This document shows positions 18,478-29,437 of a stretch of DNA of 64,000 nucleotides, piece after piece. This DNA comes from Malachius bipustulatus. Lineage: Eukaryota; Arthropoda; Insecta; Coleoptera; Melyridae. How positions within the stretch are numbered: position 1 is the stretch's first letter; every line of letters starts with the position of its first letter. Made by a program: the position numbers and the translations under genes. The notes beneath the pieces are model-generated. The model was given only the letters and a program-made list of their open reading frames with translations. It made no database searches and was not told the origin of the DNA. The DNA lies in NCBI GenBank assembly GCA_910589415.1, contig OU342630.1, positions 52,546,012 to 52,610,011 of the forward strand, written 5' to 3'.

Positions 18478-21400
18478 TTCTAAATGTAAACAAAAAACAA
18501 AAAAGAAATCATCAATATTACTATCATCACTATTTCTGCTTGAAAGAAGCTGACAGTCCGAAGCGGAAATTCAAGCATCGTCTTTGTGTTAACGGAAAGC
18601 CCGCAAACGTCTACTGTGAATACTGGCCGAATCCTGTTGTAATTGGAATTGCACTCCACAGATTCTTGATAAATTTATCAACGAATTTCACATATTATCA
18701 AGTTTGGCATATTGTTCATAAGACAGAATGCTCATCACAATATACCAACACAATATTCGCTACCCTGTCAGCCCTTTTTATAAACGCACACTTTTTATTT
18801 AAGAATAAAATAATCTTGTACACGAAGGATGTACAGGAGGTACACAGGATACCGGCCTCTCGAAGGAGTGTTTAGCTGCTGCACATTTTGATAATAATAA
18901 CCATGGAACAAAAGAGAGAAAGCACTGGTGGTTTTGTTTTTTGAGTTCTAATAACCATCTGACCGACCATACAGTTAAAATTCTTGCCATTTGGACCCTC
19001 GTGTATGCACGATCGGAAGCAAAACGAGAAGCGAATGGAGCCGAAGGATAGTTAATTTCGAATGATGCCACCGATGTTGCGCTATGCAGCCGAAATTGTA
19101 CGGTGTTCTATAAAATGCTTATACAGTGGGATCAAAACAATCCTTACAAAAATTAATTATTGATTAAATTAAAAGGTAAAGACCTGGAACGGCTACTGAA
19201 GATGTCAAAAGAACCGTTACAGTTTTAGTAGGTACTTGTAAGGTTAAAATTTCTTAAAAACTAAGGAAAGATATCGACTACAGAAAGGGGAACTGAAGAA
19301 GACGGTCTTACCAGAATGGATAAAGTGCTTTAGTATGGATATATCAGAAGGTCAGAAAACATTATGGGTGAACGCAGATGCAGAATGGAGTCCGATTAGA
19401 AAGACGGCAGCCATCCTGACGCTGCTTGAAAGCACAGTAGATTGAAAAAATGGGATTGAAATTTTATCAACCGAGATAAAAAAGAAACAGCTTCAGAAAT
19501 AATGCACAAGTTTCCACCAAATTTTGATAATAAGCAAGCAAAAGTGTCACAACATCCCCCGTCAAGGGGTAATATAAATAAAATATTCATAACGATCGAG
19601 TATTTCTAAAAAGCAATTATCTATTCCCGTATCATCAACTTATCCCACATTAATATGTATGTAAATCAGTATGGAGAATCACAGTGTTCCAGTTCGGCCG
19701 TAGGGTGGACAACCCGTTTCGCCGCCCCCGTTGAGGGTCCAGTAATCTATAGATTAGAGAGTGATATATAGCGGATTAGACCACCCGGTGACCGGAACAG
19801 ATGCCGTCGTTTCTGTGTGGGGTGGTGTGCGAGAGACACCACTGCTACCGCCCTTGATGAGCATAAAATATTCATTCATCTGGTCCAGAGAGTGACAAAC
19901 TTTTGACAAGGAGAAAACTTCGTATACTGGAAGTTAATAATGAAGTAACGCAGTTGATGAAGGTAATTTGAACGTTATATTGCCAGAGGGGAGAGGAAAA
20001 TTGAAAAGGTCGAGATAACACCGATACATCGCGATATCGTGGCCTTTCAGTCAGATTTCTCAGGTGAGAAGTCAAACCCTCGATTACCCCATCTCTTAAC
20101 CCTTCTTGTAATCAATGCTGGTGAATAGAAGGGGCGGCATCAGAGCTGACCTGAAAGGGGTGCTTAATAGATAATCGGTCGGTGCGAAGCCGTACCAGGA
20201 CACTGAAGGGGGAATAAGTCCTGGTAATGCTGAGGCTGACAAATAGTTTTAGCTTGTTTATAGTATTAGAGGGGTGAAGTGGATAATTTATTAATTTTCG
20301 CAATGTGCTTGGATGGTTGAAATGTACTATCTACTATACCTGGGAAGCCATATAATTTTTTAGGTAATTTATTATGTCAGCCCCTTCATAAAAGCTACTC
20401 ATAACTGTTGATCAAAATGACACTTAGGTATTTCAAAATTTCATTTAAGTTATTGTTCTTGAACCTCTATTATGAAAATATGGATAAGTGTGGAAGCTCT
20501 CGATGTGAAAATTATACAAGAATCTTATCTATTGTAGTTATTCACGAGCGATACTTCTGATATAACAATCATAAAGAAGGAATAAAACTTGTAACTCTAA
20601 TTATTATTTCAAGTCACTAGGCCCTCGCTGTGGAGCTAAAGAGATATAAGAGAATTTAAGAAAATATTATCTATCCCCGTTCTCCTCTTTAGGCTTGCGT
20701 CATAAATTGAGCTTGCTTAAAAAATCAATTTATTTTCTCATTAGACTTACGAGATTGAAGCAAAAAATTCAAAAATACAATAAACACTCCTATTCAGCAC
20801 TTCTTGTAGGCTTAGAGTTCATAAAAATCGTATTTAGATGGGATTCTTATCATATTATTCAGACGTATTTTGGAAGATACAATTTCCTCTCTTCACCCTA
20901 CTTTACTTAAATTTTAAATACTAGAACCTTCTGTATGGAAGAATATTTCGAAATTAACTACACTGAGGGTACCTAATAAAAATTGGTAAGAACACTTTTG
21001 ATGTGCACAAATTGAAATGCATCGAAAGCTCCGATAAATAATAATTGGAGAATAAAAATTTATTTAATTCAATAAACCATTATGATTTCTACTTAGTTTC
21101 TAGAACTTATTTTCTGAATCTAGAACTTATTTTATTCTGCTCGAATGAATCTATTCGTAGGCCTCGTTTTTTTTTCAAAAAAATCTTGTTCTCTCAGTAA
21201 CTTCATCATCATTTCTAAGACGTCATAGGATTGCTCTGTTCTCACTTTTTATCAGTCAATTGAATTGTCCCATGTATTATAAATCTACACGTGCTATAGA
21301 CTATCTAGAGTAACTGAACATATAAAGGAATTTGGCAGCAACAACACAATTAGACCTACCGCGAAATAAGACTCATTGAAATAAAAATAAGAGAAAGCTA

Positions 21401-21486
21401 AACTTCCGTCGCAGAAATTTCTTCGGCAGAATCATCAATCCTGAATTGACATAATGAAAAATAACGTCAACCAGTCACGTACTGTA
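18478..21486. other. Non-coding; GC-balanced islands at 19690-19860 and 20100-20230
   Basis: No gene is supported. The frame at 18474-18875 (133 codons) contains KRKFKHRLCVNGKPANVYC but I do not recognise it. The two GC-balanced islands look like unique host sequence. The remainder is AT-rich. Confidence 0.3.
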
Positions 21487-21616
21487 CAGGATGTTACTTA
21501 ATAAGGGTATGTACTAAATTTAAGGGCGTATTCCTGAGCCTATTTTAAGTTGAAAAGATCATATAAACATGTGTCCTAATTTTTTTTGGTTTTCAAGATA
21601 CAGGGTGATAAAGTTC

Positions 21617-22578
21617 TTTTTCCTACGACCACTATACAGAACACTACTTTGCGCATCGTTTTTTTGTGCGCAAACTAGCAGATTTCTCACGTATCCAAAA
21701 CTGTTCGACAAAGTGACATAAGGCATAGCCAAAAATCGTTTCCGTACAGTTTTAATGTAAACAATAGTGATGGGCGGTAACTGAGAATTCACTGTTACTT
21801 ATTGTTAATGGAATAACTATTCATTTAAAGCTTCAAGGTAATAAAATAAACACAAATGGGATAACATAGAACCCGACAAGACTATAAAATATACTCATTA
21901 TTCTCTTGTGGCAGTAATTATTAAAATTTACGAGTTGATCGCTAATAACAGCATTGGTAACGTTCAAATCAAATTCACGAACGTGAAAACTCGCACACCT
22001 CTAACTTCAATAGACGACGCACAGCGCCTGCGTTGTGTGAAAGTTGCATATCTACCACGTCTCCACGCTCCACGTCACTTATTTTTAGTTTAGATACGGA
22101 AGAGTCTAATAATAAATAATAATAATATTGTCGGTAGAATTCAATGATTTAACAGTATAATAATAGTAATACATATTAAAAACTCATTGGTATAATTGAA
22201 AATAACACCTATACCTAGGTAGTCTGAAAAAATAAACTTTAGTTACCTATCATTATAATAGATTGTGATTCCTCTGAATCTGAAGCAGAAAATACACCAC
22301 CTGAAGTCAGAAAACAAACAGGTTTGTGTTCTTTGAATTTGCTACCTGTAGTTTCGAGAGAAAAATACGAATCTGCTTATAAACATTTCATAAATTGGAG
22401 AAAAGGTCATAAAAGCACAGCATTGTCAGAAAAAATAATTTATGTGTTAAATTTGTTAAATAATTAATCTGTTAAATTGTGGTAGTAGGAAAAGTACTGT
22501 GTGTAGCACGTGCGGAAAAGAATTTTCACACTTGTGAGAAATTTTCTCTTTTCCGCACTTGTTTCACAATATACTATT
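21617..22578 (+). mobile_element. Copy B of a non-autonomous element carrying a recombinase-like exon
   Basis: It shares near-complete identity with copy C (44548-45614). It begins TTTTTCCTACGACCACTATAC, and an inverted match, GTGGTAGTAGGAAAA, lies near 22478-22493. After that comes a hairpin-forming tail with GTGCGGAAAAGA opposite TCTTTTCCGCAC, ending about AATATACTATT at 22578. The interior has a leader followed by the recombinase-like segment. Copy B lacks a 34-bp piece present in C and has lost the start codon. Confidence 0.75.
22260..22469 (+). pseudogene. Tyrosine-recombinase-like N-terminal segment, start codon lost
   Basis: The frame parallels the one at 45239 but the ATG is ATA here. 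It reads DCDSSESEAENTPPEVRKQT...SREKYESAYKHFINWRKGHKS...LSEKII and runs on to YVLNLLNN before a stop. The KYESAYKHFINW helix pattern resembles the SAM-like N-terminal DNA-binding domain found in tyrosine-recombinase-like proteins of insect Crypton-type elements (from memory, not searched). The catalytic domain is absent. Confidence 0.5.
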
Positions 22579-22720
22579 GCCGTTATTGTTCTATAAATAT
22601 TATTTTGCCAGTACGGTTCAAATTGGCATTGTTATTTGTTGTAATAAGGATCTCCTTCAGCCTCAAGTAGATTAAAATTATCAGGTCCAGCAGAGGTGTC
22701 CCGGGGGCACCCTCACCAGT

Positions 22721-23460
22721 ATTATTGCAAAGAAAAATGTACGCCAGTGACTTTTTTAAATTTTAATATTTTTTCAGTTTAATCAACTAAAAATACAACT
22801 TTTTTGTCTTTTGACTTTCCTTTGTATCTCCTGTCGTTTCATAGAAAAAAAAAATGAAATCCGCTTCAATGAATGTCTAAAAATTGAGATTAATCTTTTC
22901 AACCTTACCATTATTATTACAAAGAAAAATGTATGCCACTGACTTTTTTTAAATTTTGATATTATTTTCAGATTAACCGACTAAAAATACAACTTTTGTG
23001 TCTCTTTACTTTACTTCGTATCTCCTGTCGTTTCATAAAAAAATAAATAAAAGCCGCTTCAATGCATGTCGAAAAATTGAGATTATTCTTATCAACAACC
23101 TCATCAATATTATTGCAAAGAAAAATGAAGGACTGACTTTTTTAAATTTTGATATTTTTACAGTTTATTAAACTAAAAATACAACTTTCTGTATCCTGAC
23201 TTTACTTCGTATCTCCTGTCGCTTCAAAGAAAAAAAAATAAAAGCCGCTTCAAGGCATGTTGAAAAAATGATTATTTTATTTTTAATTGTTTTTTGACTT
23301 GCGTTGGCGGCTTTTTTTTTCTTGAAAAAGAAGTGGAATACAAAAAAAATCAGGAGACAAAAAAAGTTGCATTTTTAGCTGCTTAATTTAAGAAAAATAT
23401 CAAAAATTAAAAAAAAAGTCAGTACCTAGCGCAGTTTTTTCGCAATAACGTTAGGGAGGG
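22721..23460. repeat. Three direct units of about 194 bp plus one inverted unit
   Basis: Direct units start at about 22721, 22913 and 23108, each beginning ATTATTGCAAAGAAAAATG and containing CTAAAAATACAACTTT, TATCTCCTGTCGTTTCA and AAAGCCGCTTCAA. An inverted, more diverged unit occupies about 23305-23460, ending CGCAATAACG. Direct units facing an inverted one give a long hairpin potential. There is no coding content. Confidence 0.8.
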
Positions 23461-23527
23461 CGAAAAAAAACTTTTCGACTTGAAATTGTCCCAGGAATAC
23501 GCCTTTAAATTTAGGTAACACCCCGTA

Positions 23528-23560
23528 GATGTTCGCCGCAGTTGCGGACGAAACGTCAGG
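23528..23560 (+). ncRNA. Hammerhead-like 3' half (stem II and GAAACGTC)
   Basis: A 6-bp stem (GTTCGC at 23531-23536 with GCGGAC at 23544-23549) is followed at once by GAAACGTC, the conserved 3' core and potential cleavage triplet of a hammerhead ribozyme. The 5' core would fall where the TA-flanked element 21487-23525 is inserted. Bringing the flanks together at the TA gives CTGTAGA, one base from CTGAAGA. No stem I can be drawn, so this is a candidate relic only. Confidence 0.3.
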
Positions 23561-24090
23561 AAGCCATTCCACTAGACCACGAGCAAAAAGCTTGTAAATC
23601 GTCATGAAAGACCAGGGCCACGTATCTTGATTAACTCCTTTTCCCAGCTTAGTTTCTCCTGTTTTGCCCTTAAGTATATGAATTTAAGAAAACTAAAAAG
23701 CTATAGAGAGCAAAGTTATGAAAACGGATTTAAAAGAATCTGTGAAAATAAATTTGACCACTTTTCATTCCCTTAGGGGATATTTACAAAATGGCTTAGC
23801 GGATGCTGATGTCATTTGTAACAAAATATCAAGCGAATATCTCACCGGTTCTGAGAGATGTAAAGTAATTGAAGTACATTTTCCTCTTACACAGGCCACA
23901 TCTAAAAATTACTTCTTCCGGGAAATACTTTCATCGCAGTCCTCGAATTTATCTCTCTAGGTCTTACTGAAATTTCAGCTTAAAGCTTAACCTTAATTCG
24001 TTTTTTCTACATGAAGATTGAAATGATAATGAATATGTCAGTCATTTTTTGATCATATTTTCATTACAGATTTTATTCTTACATTATATT
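23561..24090. other. Non-coding stretch
   Basis: No supported gene. The frame at 23718-23960 (80 codons) has no recognisable domain. Confidence 0.35.
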
Positions 24091-24144
24091 TGCTGATGAT
24101 GGGTATAAAAATTCAAACGACTTGTAGTCGAGAATTTTTCAGCA
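24091..24144 (+). ncRNA. Hammerhead-like relic
   Basis: CTGATGA (24093-24099) is followed by TGGGTATAAAAATTC, AAAC and a 5-bp hairpin CGACT-TGT-AGTCG. The outer sequences TTGCTGA and TCAGCAA are inverted repeats enclosing the motif. The second core reads CAAAC rather than GAAAC, so it would be inactive as written. Confidence 0.25.
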
Positions 24145-26691
24145 ATCACAATACATGTTCAAGTACATAATCCAAATGTCATTATGGACACGATCGTATG
24201 CTCTTCTAACTTCAGTACCTGCCTATAGTGAATTAATCGTTCAGATAATGGGCAACGAAAGCAATAAATAAATTGAAGTTTCTTAATCCATATCGTACTT
24301 GATAAATTGTTTCAGGATTAACGAAATAGATTTAAAGTGAGCTCCTCTGGCAGACTGAAATATATAAGCCATAATAACATTAAAATATTCAGTGGTAAGA
24401 CTTTAAATTATTTGATTAAGTTGCCTTAACCTCGTCTGGGCGCATAAACTCTCTAAATTGCTACCTCGAAGATGTTTTGTTCATTAGCTGTACCTAATTT
24501 ATCCTTCCACCAGAAAATTCAACTCCTGCTAAAGTTAACAATTTCTATAGCATAGAAAACCCTATTCCATAAATGGTCAATCAAAATGCAAGTCTCTGCA
24601 AGGCAGAGGCAGTTCCCAATTAATTAATTCATAATCAACTCGGATTCATTCCATTATAATCATTTGAGAAACTTTTAAACTTTTATCTGTAAATTTTAAA
24701 TTAGTTATTTCGTACACATCTTATAACTGGATTAAATCTCCTGCCTTCGCGGCTGAATTACGACCTCGCAGTAATTATTTGCTATGTCTCAGTAACGAAG
24801 TTCGGGTCCCATGAAAAGGGTTTCTACTTTCCATGGATCGCGATCTTATCAGCGGAATCATTTCCTTTCATATTCGACTCAATAGACGTCTTCAGATGGT
24901 GATTTACAGAGTGATCTATTTTATTTTTATCTACCTAGTTAATTATCTCGAGTAATAAGTACTCTTGAAAAAGATTAAATAGCTAGGTGGTAAATAAATT
25001 AAAATTGAAATAAATCCCCATTCCCCCTCATAATAGAAGGGCAGGATAAAAATACTGGAATGTCCTTATAAATAGTGTTTTATACATTTCTACATTTTAC
25101 ATTGCTAGGAGCATTCGCGGCTGTTGTGACGTCAGAATTCTAACTTCAACAGCTCTTAAATCGCTTATTTAACATAATAGCAGCAAACTCGGATAAAAAT
25201 ATACCTGCACCTGATACAATAATGTTTTTTATTTTAGATTTGAAAACAGTAAAATAGGTTGCAAAAAATGCCTCTAATAAAACTATTACGAAGCTCTCAT
25301 CAAACTTGGTAGTGGAATAAACTTTACCTGCTTTAATCTGCTTTAGTAGTTGTTATAGAATATGAAATGATGGTTTCTGGCTAGGAAGTATCGAGCTAAT
25401 CTACTTGCTGAATCTGTCTACTATTTTTCAATTTTGTTTAAATAAATAGAAGATGCATGGGTGAAGGAAGATTTTGTATATTTAATTAGGTTTGATGATT
25501 AGCTATTTATTACTCTCCATAGTCTGTTAATTAGGTACTAGTTCTAGGGTCTGAAAAGTTTCTTGTTAAAATTTAATCATATCTGCTTAATACTCAAACC
25601 TTTTGAACTTTCCATGCGAAAGTGGCTAATCGGGAAATTCTGCTAAAAGTTAAGTAAGTAATTATAAAGTGCCTATACTTTTTTTATATAAAAACAATGA
25701 CTGACCTCAAAGGAAAACTAACCTGCCGTATTTCCATTTTAAGTAACAATAAATAAACTTTTCCAGTTAATCTGGTCCCTCACTCCTTCAAACAAAGATA
25801 TGAAATGTAGGTATTGTGCATGTTCTTCGGAAACTTTTGTAAGTTTAAGATATTTCTGAGATTAAAGAGAGAAAAGAGGTATGTTACAATTTTTCAAGCC
25901 AGACTAGTTTTGCCTATTATTGTGCTCTCTTAGGAAATATATTTACAACATATCTAACACAACAAGTTTTAACTAATAATTCAAGAAACACAGGAAGTCT
26001 CTCGAGAAATTAAGCAGTTGGCATTTTATGCATTTTATGCAGTTGGCAGTGTTGGCACTACCACCACGTCATTAACTTAATTCTAGAAGAATTTTCATAG
26101 TGCATTTGTGTTATTAACAATAAGAAAAGTTGCCAATTTCCTAGGGAATCGAAATGGAAGGATATCCTTATTTTTTTTTTTTGAGATATCTGAATCAATA
26201 TACGGTCAAGGGTACGAGAGGGCCTAATCAAGTTGCATTGGGTGCTTTGTACCTTCTTCCGCTTGAACAAACCCTTATACCCTACACATCCCCCATCCAC
26301 CCGGTTGCTCGGATCTACCGAAAGATGAGTCGTGGTGGGATCCGCCCGATTTGGGCCATACCAGGCTGAATTTCCCCTTTTATGTATTGCCGATAGCGAC
26401 AGACAGTGGCAAAGAACGTGTTTTGAGATTTCATTTTTTTCATTTAGATCCTCTTCACTTCATTACCTGTGCTACATAAATATTGTGAAGGTGTTAATTT
26501 AGTCTTGAACAACTAAAGTATGTTCATATTAAAAGTTTTAGACTTGTTCTTGACAAAGGCGGGAAGTAATTAGCCCTTTTTCGCCCTGGGTGGCGGCAAG
26601 TTGTAGAAATTATATACCAAACAATAAGGAAAAAGAGGAAACTGAAGACACAAAACGAAGAAAGGAAAGCTATTCATAACCCCAACCTTAC
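24145..26691. other. AT-rich non-coding stretch
   Basis: No gene or repeat boundary is supported. Overlapping small frames near 26058-26369 on both strands have no recognisable domain. Confidence 0.35.
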
Positions 26692-27630
26692 TTAAAAATT
26701 CAAAGCAGCAACCTGCAAAATATCGCGGTTAAAGAGTAGCAGGTCATAAAATTGGAAACCACTGCCATTATTAACTACAGAAAAAAACTTCAAGTTATAC
26801 ACATAAAGAACGTTATGGGAACAAATCACATCTGTGATGTCAATAATAGATAATAAAAATAGTAGGGGCCCCAAGCTTGAACCCAGACGAGGGTGTGAAC
26901 TGTTGAGATACATGACCACCGTATAATACAATCATTTGGATGCCTCTATAAAAGGTAAGAACTGAAGAAGAACACTAATCGGGAAGCAAGTTCAATGCAA
27001 TCCAGTTTTTGTATTTGGTCAATTCGACCAAGGGCCTTCGAGCATTTGGTGTAAATCACATCCACCTGCACTTTATTGTCTAGGGCACCTGCTTTAAATT
27101 GAGCAAAAAATATTAGTCACCCTAGAGAATTTTTCCATGAAGCCGTGTTGCTGATGAGGAGAAAGCGATTGACGGAGAGACATCTCAAAGACCTTCGCTC
27201 AAAGACCGAGCACGGTCGTCACTTTTAAGAACCGGATAAACTTTGGCTGCCTTTTTGGAAAAGTTGAGGTCTCTGAAAAAATGTTCGAAATAATTATAAG
27301 AGGCGCAAAGAATTAATGTTCGCAATCTTCTGGTATCTGGTCAGACCCAGCCGTTGCCTTATTTTTCAGTATTTTTATTGCCCCGCGTACATCTTCCTCC
27401 GATATCCTCGGAACATTCATAGACAATGAGCCAGAATGAGATTTTGTACCATTCCTGACAGCAGTGTGAGTCGAGGGTAGTGAGTTCATAGCGCTAAAGC
27501 AGGGGGCAAAACTGTTAACCTGGAATCTTCGAGTTGCCCCACTCGATAAGAAGTTGCCCCACACTTCCATAAGAATATAAAAAATATCGTTGTTCCAAGA
27601 ATCAAAAAATAAATGGATGCAGGCAATCCA
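26692..27630 (-). pseudogene. Decayed LINE reverse transcriptase
   Basis: Minus-strand fragments in changing frames follow the order of a LINE reverse transcriptase. First comes ISEEDVRGAIKILKNKATAGSDQIP (about 27330-27405), the entry to the polymerase domain. Then a VDVIYTKCSKALGRID string near 27030-27070 corresponds to motif A. Finally, LYVYNLKFFSVVNN near 26760-26800 corresponds to the YADD region, with the catalytic Asp pair lost. Frameshifts and stops separate the pieces. No 5' or 3' element boundary was found. It is much older than the LINEs at 7-16 kb. Clade cannot be stated beyond the Jockey/CR1-like group of non-LTR elements. Confidence 0.65.
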
Positions 27631-29326
27631 GTTCATACAGTCCATGTAATTATTAATGGCGTATCACTGGAAAATAAACATCCAATAACAAATTCGAAAT
27701 TAATTCGAATCATCCCTTAATATTGATTTCTTAGGTACATACCAAATAAATTTAATTTATAAAAACAAATTTATATTATTGAATTTTCCGATATTCCACA
27801 TCTCAAGTTTAGCAACGTTTCCCTTTACGCGATATGAAACGGAACAAAAATCACAGTACCTTTCATTCGGAATCGATTTAGAAGAGCCCGGGACGATAAA
27901 AACTTTCGAACTGAAATATTAGTTTTCTTTGTTCGCGATTTTAATGCCGACTCTGGAGGCACTTAAACTCCAGAGCGTGCACCTTGGGGTCCTGTCCATC
28001 TGCTGCAAATGGAACTTCTAATATAAGGAAATTATACTTTTTAATATCTTCGGAACGGACGCCGGATCCTGAGCCGGAGCTTCTTCTCTCGCCTGGCCGG
28101 GACAGAAGTTTTCACTCTAGTCGTCTGCCATGCATCAATACATGAACTCGCTCCCGATAGAAAAGAGCTAACCCCTATCGTTCTACCTGAACAATGTTCC
28201 AATGAAAGGATTCGAGAGAACTCAATCAATTCGCATTTGTTTCCAATTGCAGTTCCGGCGTGGCGTGAAATTTTGAAAAACTATCCAAGTGCTAAGACCA
28301 GTTCGGAATTTTCTTATTAAAGTGATTTAATAGATCACCGGGGTTATAATTCAAAGAATGAGGATGGAACAACGGATAGATAACAGGGAGGTTTTTTAAT
28401 TATAAAGAACTGCTATATTTTGCGGAAAAAGCTCGAGCCCGGACAATGGAATATAAATCTCTTCAATTCCATTTGGTCTTCTCTTGTCTTTCTAGTGGTA
28501 TAAAATGATTTATGCTAGCCCTGTAAATAAAAATCTATATTGCACAGAATTCATAGAATTAGAATTAGGTATATTTGATTTAGATATTATCACCTTATAG
28601 AACACCATAATATTCTTGAAGGTGACAAAATTGCCCCGAAATTCACCCTTTTTAAGCAAAATCGGGGTAAGAAAAATTGAGATTCTAACTTTCCTTCGAC
28701 TTCCAACAGTGCACTGCAGTTTTATCCGGATACACTGGATTTACTTTACAAATTTGAAAAAAAAACCTTAAATTTAGATAGAGAACGAGATGTGAAGAGG
28801 AATTTAAAAAAAAATATACACACATATCGTATCGGATAAAATATTTCATGTACATTTCAAAACAAAAAAAAATTAATTCTTTATAGTTACAGTATCTTAA
28901 CGGACGTAATTATTATCAAGACAATTTAAAATTTTATTGTATGAGATCTCATAATCAATTTTCTTAAGTACACATAATAAGCAATTAAAAATAGAAAAAT
29001 TCCTACGTTGTGTTTACCAAAAATAACATTAATAGTTTGATTTTAATTAATTCTCTTCAACATAATGTCATAAGGCCATTAAACAACAATTAAAATTCAC
29101 TTCTCTTTATAGCATGATAATTCTGCGATTAATAGTCACTCTTCACTCGTATTTTCTTCTCAAGTGAGCTCCTCAATAAATTTTAATTAAAATATTTTTG
29201 AGTAAAATTTAACGAGTCAATGAAGTAGATGTGAGACTTTAGGAAAACTGGGTGCCTAGCGGTTTCTTTCTTGTGAAGTATAGAAAAACAAGATAAAATT
29301 ACGACCGTGTTCCTTGAACTTGCTCC
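27631..29326. other. Non-coding; GC-balanced island 28040-28260
   Basis: No gene is supported. About 28040-28260 is GC-balanced and has a short open minus frame (28041-28229) without a known domain. The rest is AT-rich. Confidence 0.3.
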
Positions 29327-29437
29327 TAGAACCATTTCCTAAAAGCCATTTTCTAAGATCATTTCTTAAGTTTCTAAGATCCGTTTCCTAAAACTATTTT
29401 CTAAAACCATTTCCTAAGACCATTTCCTAAAACCCTA
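29327..29437. repeat. Minisatellite of about 15 bp units
   Basis: Seven or so imperfect units of the type AAGACCATTTCCTAAA follow one another, with ATTTTCTAAGATC and CCGTTTCCTAAAACT variants. Confidence 0.75.

Larger units (their letters stand above)
21487..23525. mobile_element. Composite 2-kb element with terminal inverted repeats, flanked by TA
   Basis: The left end, CAGGATGTTAC...AAATTTAAGGGCGTATTCCTG...AAGTTGAAAAG (21487-21555), is the inverted counterpart of 23475-23525, ending ...GGTAACACCCCG. TA lies immediately outside both ends (21485-21486 and 23526-23527). The interior holds the complete recombinase-segment element (21617-22578) and a tandem/inverted repeat block (22721-23460), so it has itself been invaded or assembled in steps. 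No transposase is encoded. TA flanks suggest Tc1/mariner-type mobilisation. Confidence 0.65.

Noticed and set aside
18474..18875. 133-codon plus frame downstream of recombinase copy A
   Set aside because: No family recognised and no splice or element boundary supports it; mentioned only as unassigned.
29327..29437. CRISPR-like spaced repeat
   Set aside because: Units are contiguous and degenerate with no spacers, and the genome is eukaryotic; it is a minisatellite.
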